Assembly (NCBI GenBank): GCA_031296355.1 | Contig: JARLFX010000025.1 | Coordinates: 1-64,000 of the forward strand | Reading direction: 5' to 3' | DNA: 64,000 bases | From: Acidobacteriaceae bacterium | Lineage (GTDB): Bacteria > Acidobacteriota > Terriglobia > Terriglobales > Acidobacteriaceae | Shown here: one piece after another, positions 45,377 to 55,000 of the stretch | How positions within the stretch are numbered: position 1 is the first letter of the stretch | Layout of the letters: each line of letters begins with the position of its first letter | The notes under the pieces: generated by a model | What the model saw: the letters and a program-made list of their open reading frames with translations, nothing else | The model's database searches: none | What the model was told of the DNA's origin: nothing | Translations under genes and position numbers: made by a program

Positions 45377-48300
45377 TTAGATGTTAGTCACCACCAGCGA
45401 GAAGGTAGCTGAATGAACGGTTGTACCTGAAGTTCCAGTCACCGTAATCGTGCTGGTTCTGGTGGCGTTACCCTGGATTCCAGCGGAACCGCAACCACAT
45501 AGCATGCCTACCCCGGCAGCGCTCAGCACTAACAGCACCACCAGCATCAGGCGGTTACGCTTACGGAAACCGAAGAAGCAGAGTAGTGCAGCCAGAGCCG
45601 CTGTCGACAGAACAGGGTTCGATCCAGAGTGTCTTGCCGAAGCAACCTCGTTCGCTTGAATGAACACAGTGCTGGTTGCTGCAGTACCGCTCGTAGCCGT
45701 CGGCGAGGACGTGGTAATCCCGCCCGTGGTGATAGTTGGCCATGTGGGTGTTGGTGCTGGCGCACTGAACACACAGGTCACGTTGACAGGCAATCCAGAG
45801 CAGGAAAGGGTAGCTGCTGAACTGAAGCCCAACAATGGTGTAATCGTAATTGGCTGGAAGTCGGCATAGTTATTGGCGATGGTGATGGTTTGCTTCCCTA
45901 GAGCAATGGTGAAATCTGGAGTCAGCGTGTAGATTGCTGAAGCGACTGCACTTTGGGCGTAGCCGCTCTTAATGGCAATTGCCTGCACAGTAGCGGTAGC
46001 GCCAATACTGAACGATTTAGTGTAGACAGTCGAACTCGCCGACGGAGTGGTGCCATCCAGTGTGTAGTAGATGGCGGCTCCAGCTGCCGTGTCTGAGATG
46101 CTCACTGTCTGTGTGGAAGTATAGGTGCCTGCGGCGAGGGAGAAGGTTGGCGTGGGTACCGCTATGGTGTAGGCTGCAGTTCCAACCGCACTCGTGGTAT
46201 AGCCCGTCGCTACGGCAATGGCGTTTACTGTAGTGGTCGTAGCAACCGTAATCGCAACAGTGTAAGGAGTAGAGCTAGTCGTCGGAGTGGTGCCATCAAT
46301 GGTGTAGTAGATGGCGGAGCCAGAAGTCGAGTCTGTAATACTCACAGTCTGTGTTGAAGTATAAGTACCCGCAGCGACAGAGAAAGCCGGCGTGGCTGCG
46401 GCGCCTATGGGGTTCACGGTAATCGTCTGTGTGCCGTATCCATCGGCATAGAGGATCCCGGAAACGGTGCCTCCTGCCTGACTCGCTGCAATAACAGTAG
46501 AGCCTACGGCCGTCAGAGTAAGGGTATTGTTATTCGTTCCGCTCAGCGTACCGCCGCCACTGACAATGCTAAAGATCACAGGATGGCCCGAAGCGCCGCC
46601 GGTTGCCGACAAGGTGATTGGCGGTATTGACGAGCTCCAAGTAACAGACGTAGGCGTAGTAGTAAAAGTGATGGGCTGTAGCGTAGCGTTTACAGTAGCC
46701 TGTCCACTCAATGCAACCTTCTGCGTGCTGCCAGTTGTACCGAAGCTACCAATTCCCGAAGCCACCGTATAGCTCTGCAGGTTATCTGCGAGAGTAACCG
46801 AGCCAATGGTTGGATTCGATAGATCTGCCGTCGCAGAAGGCGTGAAGTCAATGATCAGACTGCATTTGCCGGCAACTGCCAGTGAAGTTGTGCCAATGCA
46901 TCCATTGCCAGCATCAATAGCAAAGTCGTTGGTACTGACAACGGAATTATCTATCAGCGTCGGGACAGCAGAGAAAATGAGGGGCGCTGTGCCACTGTTG
47001 TATACCAAGGAGGTTTGCGAACTGGTCGATCCTCTTAAGGTATTTGGGAAGCTGCTCATTGTGGCCGGCGCATTAATATTGAGTTCTACAACCTGCGCGC
47101 CTGTCGAATCAGCAATGTAGATATTTCCTGCTAGATCCAGATTCAGCCCCTGTGGCTTGGTGAGCGTGATGGAGCCCGTTGTGAGCACGGAACCGGTGCC
47201 GTTGGCTACCAGAATCAGACCCTTGCTAGTGTCAGTGACCACCAGAACTCCAGATGGAAGAACTTTCACTCCAGTAGGAGCAACCAGAGTGACACCCGTC
47301 GTGCTGACTACACTAGCCACACCTGCCACGCTGTACTCGACGATGCGGCTGTTGCCGGTATCGGCGATGAAGAGATTACCCGAGGAATCAAGGCCCAGGC
47401 CAGTGGGGCCGTTCAGCGCAACTCCACCGAAGGTCGTCGTACGAGGAACGTACACGATGTTCTGCGAGTAGGCGGCGTTGTACAGATGAGCCTGAATGAT
47501 ACGGTTATTACCTGTGTCGGCAATATAGAGATTGGAATAGCCATCGATGGTAATGCCCTTGGGGCCGCTCAGCGCCGTCCCAGCTACGCTTGTCCCGCTG
47601 GGTACAACCACAAACGGTGTACTCATCAAATTGAAGGAAAACTTGGTTACCGTGGGTACACCGGAAGCACTGTCCAGAACATATGCAGAGTTAGCTCCAT
47701 CCAGCACCACACCTGCCGGCGAGGTAAAGGTCGTGCCGGTCACTTCATAGGTATAGCCGGCGCCATTTGCCTGGCAGTAGTTGGTGCCAGCACCAGCCAC
47801 AGTAGACGTCGTAGCCAGACAGTCGATATCGAGCGTACCGTTGGCGCTATCAGCGACTAAGATATCACCATAGGTATCAATAGCCACGCCTTGCGGAGCG
47901 AAGCTGGTGGCAAGAGTTGCATGACTAGACGCTGTGTACAGCTGGGATAAAGCGATCACCTTCGAGGCGGTACCGGGCAGGAACATCGGTTGCGGTCCTA
48001 CGCCCACACCCTGCAGATTGATCGTATAGACCCCATTTGTGGTGCTCGATGTGAGCAACCCACTTCCTCCACCCGACGTCGGGCCAAGTGCGATTGGATA
48101 TCCCGGAGGTGAAAATGAGCCCCGCAGTAAGCCCGCGTGTACGGGCTGGAAGTACATTTGGACATACTGGCCAACGGCACCAACCTGTCCGTAACCATAA
48201 GGAGTGCCGCCAAAGTAATTTTTGTTGCCACTATAGGGAAAACTCTGCAAATATGCTGCATTCGCAGTGGAAAGGCCACTGGGAGAAGCCGTTGGCGAGA

Positions 48301-49576
48301 GGGCGGAAGCAATTAAGTAGCTGGGAACATTCCAAGTGATATTGATGTACGGTGCAGCTGTGGTCACTTCCGTACCCACATTAACCTTGCCGAAGTTGTA
48401 GCCCCCTATCTGGGTCAGCATGATGTTGGTCGTGCTGGCATAGTAATAATTGCCATGCACATCGAACGTACCGCCGTAGATAGCGTTGTTCGTGTACATC
48501 AGGTCATTAGAGCCAGTGATGGCTACAAGAGGAGTGAACTCGTCTGCAAAGGTCAGCACTCCGTTTTCCAGCGGAATCTCGGATATCTGAGTTGCGCCAG
48601 ATATGATCAGATTGCCCCAGGGATCCGTGGTGATGCCGGTAGATGCGGTCACTTCAACGGCTGTACTGGCAAGGGTCAGTGCGGTTGAAGCCAAGTTGCC
48701 TACAGTGGTCAGGGCACCGCTGCTCACAAGAGAAACCAGACCTCCACCCGTGTGGCCTGTTACGCTGTCGCAGTAGTAAACCTTGCCGTCACCGGCGACG
48801 GTTACCTGTGCATACACATTACTTGCCAAGTTATCCGCAAGAATCGTGATGGCGCCTGGGGCAGAGGTGCTGAACTTGATGACGCGGTTGTATGCACCGC
48901 CGGATACACTGTCGCTCGCATCCACAAGATAGACGTTGCCACTTCCATCCGAATACACGTCGCTGATCTGGAGACTCGTGAGGCTGGACCCGATACTACT
49001 GGCAGACCAGACACAGGGAGCACTTGGTGCAGAGTTGCAGGCCGTGGTAATAGTGCTTAGAGCTAAGCCAGTGCTTGAGCTATAGCTGCCATTGCCCGTG
49101 ATTGTCGCAACATTGGGTAGGCCATTGGAAGCTGGGATTTCGATCAACGCGCCGCCCGATCCATTGCCATTCGACACCCACAGTGTGCCAGCAGCATCGA
49201 CAAACGCACTGTTAGCGTTGACCTGTCCGAGTCCGGCAAGCAGCGGTGTAGGGGTTGCTACAGCTACCGTTGGGCTTGTTGCTGGAATCTCATAGAGCGT
49301 GCTGGCCGATCCAGCTACGTGACCAACGTAAAACACATTGCCCACCTTGTCAGTGGCAACCCTTCCTGGAGAAATACTGGTCGCCCCATTGGTAAATAGG
49401 ATCGAAGTCGCCGTGGGCGTAGCCGTCGGAATATAGGACGGCAGTGTTGCTGCAGCAGCAGACCTCACGCTAGCCAATGCAAGCAGCATCAGGGCCAGCG
49501 CCCATAGCTCAAGCCGCGACAAACTTCCACCAAACTTCCGCATTGAAGGTTTCATGTTCATGACCGAATTCTCCAT
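45377..49576 (-). CDS. Giant secreted NHL-repeat / Ig-like / chitobiase-C-like protein (paralog B)
   Basis: A 1,399-residue exported protein with no known enzymatic domain. A signal peptide (about residues 20-42) is followed by NHL-type propeller segments, first about 50-400 and again 560-880 (repeats such as ITIDGYSNLYIADTGNNRII and LGLDSSGNLFIADTGNSRIV). Then come an immunoglobulin-like region, two consecutive chitobiase/hexosaminidase C-terminal-like modules, and a C-terminus with a basic patch (FRKRNR), a hydrophobic helix, LCGCGS and a beta-rich tail. It is a close paralog of the protein at 52052-56131. Position in a xylan locus suggests carbohydrate binding or surface display. GGAG precedes the ATG at 49576. 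Confidence 0.82.
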   Translation of the reverse strand: MENSVMNMKPSMRKFGGSLSRLELWALALMLLALASVRSAAAATLPSYIPTATPTATSILFTNGATSISPGRVATDKVGNVFYVGHVAGSASTLYEIPATSPTVAVATPTPLLAGLGQVNANSAFVDAAGTLWVSNGNGSGGALIEIPASNGLPNVATITGNGSYSSSTGLALSTITTACNSAPSAPCVWSASSIGSSLTSLQISDVYSDGSGNVYLVDASDSVSGGAYNRVIKFSTSAPGAITILADNLASNVYAQVTVAGDGKVYYCDSVTGHTGGGLVSLVSSGALTTVGNLASTALTLASTAVEVTASTGITTDPWGNLIISGATQISEIPLENGVLTFADEFTPLVAITGSNDLMYTNNAIYGGTFDVHGNYYYASTTNIMLTQIGGYNFGKVNVGTEVTTAAPYINITWNVPSYLIASALSPTASPSGLSTANAAYLQSFPYSGNKNYFGGTPYGYGQVGAVGQYVQMYFQPVHAGLLRGSFSPPGYPIALGPTSGGGSGLLTSSTTNGVYTINLQGVGVGPQPMFLPGTASKVIALSQLYTASSHATLATSFAPQGVAIDTYGDILVADSANGTLDIDCLATTSTVAGAGTNYCQANGAGYTYEVTGTTFTSPAGVVLDGANSAYVLDSASGVPTVTKFSFNLMSTPFVVVPSGTSVAGTALSGPKGITIDGYSNLYIADTGNNRIIQAHLYNAAYSQNIVYVPRTTTFGGVALNGPTGLGLDSSGNLFIADTGNSRIVEYSVAGVASVVSTTGVTLVAPTGVKVLPSGVLVVTDTSKGLILVANGTGSVLTTGSITLTKPQGLNLDLAGNIYIADSTGAQVVELNINAPATMSSFPNTLRGSTSSQTSLVYNSGTAPLIFSAVPTLIDNSVVSTNDFAIDAGNGCIGTTSLAVAGKCSLIIDFTPSATADLSNPTIGSVTLADNLQSYTVASGIGSFGTTGSTQKVALSGQATVNATLQPITFTTTPTSVTWSSSIPPITLSATGGASGHPVIFSIVSGGGTLSGTNNNTLTLTAVGSTVIAASQAGGTVSGILYADGYGTQTITVNPIGAAATPAFSVAAGTYTSTQTVSITDSTSGSAIYYTIDGTTPTTSSTPYTVAITVATTTTVNAIAVATGYTTSAVGTAAYTIAVPTPTFSLAAGTYTSTQTVSISDTAAGAAIYYTLDGTTPSASSTVYTKSFSIGATATVQAIAIKSGYAQSAVASAIYTLTPDFTIALGKQTITIANNYADFQPITITPLLGFSSAATLSCSGLPVNVTCVFSAPAPTPTWPTITTGGITTSSPTATSGTAATSTVFIQANEVASARHSGSNPVLSTAALAALLCFFGFRKRNRLMLVVLLVLSAAGVGMLCGCGSAGIQGNATRTSTITVTGTSGTTVHSATFSLVVTNI
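45918..46396 (-). repeat. Tandem duplication of a chitobiase-C-like module inside paralog B
   Basis: Two adjacent units of about 240 bases, roughly 46158-46396 and 45918-46157, encode near-identical modules (SVAAGTYTSTQTVSITDSTS and SLAAGTYTSTQTVSISDTAA, each followed by AIYYT-DGTTP). Paralog A has only one such unit. Borders are estimated from the translation. Confidence 0.75.
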
Positions 49577-49677
49577 CTTTCTACTCCCGTATCGAGACCT
49601 AACACTTGTACAAAATCTTTGTTTCCAACGAGCCTCAGGACGCTATTCAGCCCTGCTCGGCAAAGCGGAAATCTACT

Positions 49678-49706
49678 CGCTGGCACCTGGAACTGTGGTG
49701 CCAGCG
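49678..49706 (-). terminator. Hairpin after the NHL-like lipoprotein gene
   Basis: Perfect 10-bp arms CGCTGGCACC/GGTGCCAGCG around a 9-base loop, 12 bases after the stop at 49718 on the - strand. No strong T-run follows, so it may be a partial terminator or an mRNA-stabilising structure that separates expression of paralog B from the upstream genes. Confidence 0.5.
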
Positions 49707-49717
49707 AGCAGTCGAGG

Positions 49718-52006
49718 CTACTGAGGCATTACTGCAGGATGCAGATAGGATGCCTGTGGCCAGGTGGGAGCTGCTGTGCCAATAACCTGGATAACCCCGT
49801 CGTTGCCCTCCGAGGAAACCCACATACTGCCAGTGGAGTCAATTGCAGCATTGATTGCTTGAAAAAATAGTAGATTGTTGGGGGCCCCAGAGTTGGTTGT
49901 TATGCATGCAGTGTTCCCGGTCGCCGTGCCAACATTGCAGCCAGCGAGGGAGGCTTGTGCCGCCAACGCTGGATAATAGATGCGCAGTGTCTGGCCCGTC
50001 ACTGTCGGAGGCGGTGCAGGGTTTACAGACGCACTGGTATTAGCATCAGGCACAAAGATGGTTCCAGCGCCGTCCATGCTGCTAATGCGCAATACCGTCG
50101 TCGTGGACGAGCCAATAGCATAGGTGGTGACACCCGTGTTCGTGGCTACGCCAGACTTGGGAATCTCATAGAGGCCGTGCTGGCCTCCGATCCAAAAGTT
50201 TCCGTTTGCATCCACCATGGAGCCGGTTGGCCATGAGTCGATCCCCGGGGTCGTGACGCTCAGCCCATTATTAGCATTCTCCACGGCAGTGCCAAAAGCC
50301 TCAGCCGACAGCGTTCCGGTGTTTGCGGCATACAGATATCCAGCGCCCGATCCAGAGTCCTCTGAGCTGAAGATATTTCCCGCCGTATCGAATACGATCG
50401 AACCCGGGATATGACTCACAACAAAGTTAGTGCCTCCCGGAGCAAATGGAGTCGGCACAGTCGTCGATGTGGAACCCGAAGGCATCTCCCACAAGTCCGC
50501 GGTTCCAGTCGTATTCGCAGTGGAAAAGAATACGTCGTTGGCCGCATCCACCGCTATTGCATCCGGATAAAACGTCGTACTGCTAACAGTAGTATTGAAC
50601 TGAGTGACCGATCCGGTTGCCGTGTTGACCTGCCAAAGGCCACCGGTGAAGCCGCTAGACAGGCTGCCGAGGGCGACCCAAAGATGTCCAGCCGTGTCGG
50701 TTGCAGCGAGGCATGGAGCTGACGTGCCAGCAGTACCGCCCCAGGCCGTGCATATATTGGTCGTGTTGGTACTTATCGTCGCTGGAGCCGACCAATTGCC
50801 TACACCATTAGATGTGAGCGAATGCGCAATGAGGGGTTGTGTGCCCGTTTCGCTGCCTGTTGCCGCTGCAGTAAGTGCTGTCGCATACACGTTGTCGTTA
50901 ATGTCAGTCGTCGTGTAATACGTAGGCCCGATCTCATTGGCCCCACCACCATAGCTCCTGTAAATAATGGCGATCGTCCAGTCCACAGGTGCGGCAGTCA
51001 GCGTCGGTTGGTAGTAAGTATTGCTTGTCCCAACACTAAATACAGCCGAGGCACCAGCGAATGGAAACTTTGCTAAATTGACCAACGCCTGAAGCGTGTT
51101 GGTCGGCTCAGTCGTGTAAACCGTATTAGAGGTGTAGGTGCTTGAGACCGTAGCGGCGGTGAAGAGCTTCCCACAGGCGGAGGTGGTATCACCTGCCCCG
51201 GTCAAGCCTGTAGAGTTTACACATGTCTCGACAGAATCCGCGAGGCTGTTGATGAGTTGCTGCGGAACCTGATTGATCAGGGCCGCGGAGGTAGAAGAAG
51301 AAACGCTTGCTGTCGAATTTGAGGGAGGCGTGCTGTACACTGACCCCGTCGGCAGGGACGAAATTGTACCAACCACATTGACAAGGTTCGCGGCATTCAG
51401 AAACGCGTGCGCGAGTCCGGCGGCCTGGCACGTCATTGACGTACCGGTGCCAGTGCAGGAGCCTGTCAAAGCATTGTTGTTCGCAGGGGCGCTGACGTCG
51501 ACAACGGTGCTGGACCCGGTGCCGGAAATCTTGATGAAGTTGCTGAGCGCGTACGCAGCGGCGACTGTGCTCGGCTCATTCACTAGGATGAACGTATTAC
51601 TGTTCAAGCTCGAACACGGGCCGACCGCAGCCATCAGGACGGAGTTAGCATTGGTTGCATTTCCCCCCGTATTGCCGCCCGCAACCGTGATGTAGGCTTG
51701 CTGCCCCCCAGGGCATGTGTAGCTGCTGGGGTTGAAAGTGAAATTGCCATTACTGTCCGTTGTTGTAGTCGCAAGCTGGAGGCCCGCCCCTCCATACCCG
51801 TTGCTCTGCGTCGCATAGAGCGTTACCGTCGCACTCAACACCGGGTTAGGACCGCCATGAACCACTCCAACGAGGGGAACCGACCTATCGGAAGGCATAT
51901 TCTGGATGGTGCCGATGCCACATCCAGCTAATACCAGCGCACATGCTGTAAAGAGCACAGGTGCAATCGACGGAATGGAAAAAGCTCGGCGAAGAGGAAC
52001 GTTCAT
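49718..52006 (-). CDS. Exported NHL/propeller-like lipoprotein of unknown function
   Basis: A 762-residue protein with a clear lipobox (ACALVLAGCGIGTI). An N-terminal domain resembles a carboxypeptidase-regulatory fold (VPLVGVVHGGPNPVLSATVT and LATTTTDSNGNFTFNPSSY, about 40-110). A middle Ser/Thr-rich region follows, then propeller-like repeats (AIAVDAANDVFFSTANTTGT, SMVDANGNFWIGGQHGLYEI and AAIDSTGSMWVSSEGNDGVI). No catalytic motif was recognised. It lies between two giant NHL paralogs, 45 bases after the end of paralog A. A surface partner of the TonB receptor is plausible because no SusD is present. Confidence 0.78.
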   Translation of the reverse strand: MNVPLRRAFSIPSIAPVLFTACALVLAGCGIGTIQNMPSDRSVPLVGVVHGGPNPVLSATVTLYATQSNGYGGAGLQLATTTTDSNGNFTFNPSSYTCPGGQQAYITVAGGNTGGNATNANSVLMAAVGPCSSLNSNTFILVNEPSTVAAAYALSNFIKISGTGSSTVVDVSAPANNNALTGSCTGTGTSMTCQAAGLAHAFLNAANLVNVVGTISSLPTGSVYSTPPSNSTASVSSSTSAALINQVPQQLINSLADSVETCVNSTGLTGAGDTTSACGKLFTAATVSSTYTSNTVYTTEPTNTLQALVNLAKFPFAGASAVFSVGTSNTYYQPTLTAAPVDWTIAIIYRSYGGGANEIGPTYYTTTDINDNVYATALTAAATGSETGTQPLIAHSLTSNGVGNWSAPATISTNTTNICTAWGGTAGTSAPCLAATDTAGHLWVALGSLSSGFTGGLWQVNTATGSVTQFNTTVSSTTFYPDAIAVDAANDVFFSTANTTGTADLWEMPSGSTSTTVPTPFAPGGTNFVVSHIPGSIVFDTAGNIFSSEDSGSGAGYLYAANTGTLSAEAFGTAVENANNGLSVTTPGIDSWPTGSMVDANGNFWIGGQHGLYEIPKSGVATNTGVTTYAIGSSTTTVLRISSMDGAGTIFVPDANTSASVNPAPPPTVTGQTLRIYYPALAAQASLAGCNVGTATGNTACITTNSGAPNNLLFFQAINAAIDSTGSMWVSSEGNDGVIQVIGTAAPTWPQASYLHPAVMPQ

Positions 52007-52051
52007 TTATTTCACCTCATTAAGTGCGTACTGCAAAAATCTTGAGACTGT

Positions 52052-55000
52052 TTAAAGGTTGTTCACATTCAACGTGATCGTGATGTTATGAACGATGGAT
52101 CCCGACGTTGCAGTCAATGTAAAGGTACTCGAGTGTGTGTTGCCTGATGTCGAGGGAGAATTACAGCCGGTCATCATCGATACCCCAACAGCGCTCAGCA
52201 TCACCAGCATCACCAATCCGAGCCGTTTACGCTTGCGGAAGCTACAGAAGAGCAGCGTAACGGCCAGCACCGTAACTGGCACAAAGTGCCGCCGATCCGA
52301 GTGTCCCAGCGAAGCGGTTTCGTTTGCTTGAACAATGACAGCGCCATACACCGTGGCGGTGGTATTCGCCGGTATCGTCAACGTGGACGATGCGACAGTC
52401 GCCTGATTACTGTTCACGTATTTCAGGAAGCTGCATGCATCCTTTCCCGATAGCCCGGAACAGCTAAGCACTACATTACCGGTGAAGCCAAAGAGTGGGG
52501 TGAGGGTAAGGGTTGCCGAACCTCCAAGCCCGTTGGGAATATCGAGAGTAGTGACGCTGGCCTTGAGAATGAAGTCAGGGTTTAGGGTGTAGGCCGCCAC
52601 GGCCACCGGACTGTTTGCATAGCCGGGGGCTCCAACGGCGAAGGCTTTGATGGTTGTGGTGATATTGACAGGAATAGCAGTTCCGGCGGTGTAGATCTGT
52701 GAGCTCAGGGTCGGAGTGTTGCCGTTCGTGGTGTAGTAGATAGTGGCACCAGGGGTCGAATCACTGATGGTCACCGACTGCACTGCAGTGTACGTCCCCG
52801 TAGCGAGCGAGAAGGTTGGTGTGGCCACAGTACCGATTGGGTTCACTACGATCTGTTGCGTTACCTGCGCCGCTGCACCGTAGTAGATGCCGTTAGCAAG
52901 CGCGCCTGCTTGATTCGCGGCGATAACCGTGGTGCCTATATCTTTCACAGTGAGGATACTGTTATTGGGTCCGCTCAAAGTTCCCGGACCGCTAAGGATG
53001 CTGAAGATTACGGGTTGGCCAGAGGGACCACCGGTTGCCGATAGGGTGAACGGTGGTATTGACGAACTCCACATAACTGAAGTAATCGGAGTGGTAAAAG
53101 TAATGGTCTGCGCCGTGAAGGGCACAACCGGGTAGCCACTCAGATTGATTTTCTGGGTGCTGCCAGTGGAGCCAAAGCTGCCAATGGCCTGCGACGAGCT
53201 AGCGGGATTTGCAATTATCGTATAGGACTGAATATTATCTGCGACAGTAGTAGCCCCAGTCACTGGCGAATACACTGTAGCGGTTGCAGAAGGCGTGAAA
53301 TCCAGAATCAACCCACAATTCACATTGGGGGTCAGCGTAGTGCTTGCCAAGCAAGCATTACTGGAATCGACGCTGAACTCATTTGTTGCAGAAGTAGTAT
53401 TATCGACGGTTGTTGGAGCAGCACTGAAGTTGAGCGTCGCGTTTCCGATGTTATAGATGTACGAAGTTTCCGAGCTGGTATGAGAACCAGATACATCTGG
53501 CTTCAACGTGTCAGAAAACGAGACAGCGGCTGGAGAGTTGATATTGAGTTCCACCACCTGCAAACCAGTCGGATCGGCAACATAGATGTTTCCCGCCAGA
53601 TCCAGCCCTAATCCTCCTGTACTCCCCAGTTTGATTGATCCAGTGCTGAGTACGGAAGCGCTGCCGTTATTTACCAGAACCAGACCAATGCTTGAGTCTG
53701 CAACGACCAATGCGCCAGAAGGCAGAACTTTCACGGAAGTAGGAGCCGTCAGTGTGACGCCCGTTGTGCTGATCACACTGCCAACGCCCGTTACACTGTA
53801 CTCAACTATGCGCCGGTTTCCGGTATCAGCGATAAACAGGTTGCCGGAAGCATCGAGTCCAAGTCCGGTGGGACCGCTCAGCATGATTCCACCAAATGTC
53901 ACAGTATTGGATACGTACACGATATTTTGTGAATACTGTGCGTTGTATAGGCGCCCCTGGATGATGCGGTTATTCCCCGTATCGGCAATGTAGAGATTTC
54001 CATATCCGTCAATGGCGAGTCCCATTGGATTATTGAATAGCGTTCCAGCTACCGACATGTTGCTGGGAACAACCGCGACCGGGATCATCGTCGCAAACGG
54101 CATCTTTGTCACCGTAGTTGCGTTGGACGCGCTGTCGAGAACATATGCATTATTAGCGCCATCTAGCACCACATCCACCGGATTGACAAAGCTCGTAGGA
54201 AATGTGAGCCCTGTAGTACCGGTAGCGCTCACCTTGAAAGTGGAACCAGTAAGGTTTGTTACGCTGGTGTCTGCTAGACCATTTGTCAGACAATAGCTGT
54301 TGGCGTAGCCGTTGCCTGCTACACCAGACCTGTAATTCTGTGCGGTATTAGCCGTAGTTGCAAGGCAATCGAGATCGAGCGAAGTATTGGTCGTGTCTGT
54401 GACAAAGATATTTCCAAAGGTATCGATTGCTACACCCGTTGGCGTAAAGCCGACCGCTTTGGCTGCTTTACTGTAAGACGTATACAGCTGCGATACGGTG
54501 ACAGCCTTGGATGCTGTACCAGGCAGGAACATCGGTTGCGGTCCCACACCCACCCCCTGCAGGTTGGCGAGATACGCTCCATTCATATAGAAGTCTTTGC
54601 CCGCGTTAGAATCTGTTGCAGCCATGTAGTTGGAATATCCCTGCGGAAAAATTCCGCCCATCAGCAAACCGGGATGAACAGGCTGGAAGTACATAAGAGA
54701 ATATTGCCCCGTATTCGAGGCACTATAAGGAGTGCCGCCGTAATAATTCTTCGCGCCGCTAAATGGGAAGCTCTGTAGATACGCTGCATTTGCTGCGCTA
54801 AGCGTGCTGGGTGAAGACGTAGAGGCAAGGGAAGTCTGCAAGTAGCTTGGCAAACTCCAGGTTAAGTTCAAGTAAGGCGCCGCAGTGGTCACTTCCGTTC
54901 CCACATTAACTTTCCCAAAGTTATAGCCGCCCACCTGGACCTGCATAATATTCGTTGTGGTTGCGTAGTAATAGCTACCATGCACATCAAATGTGCCACC

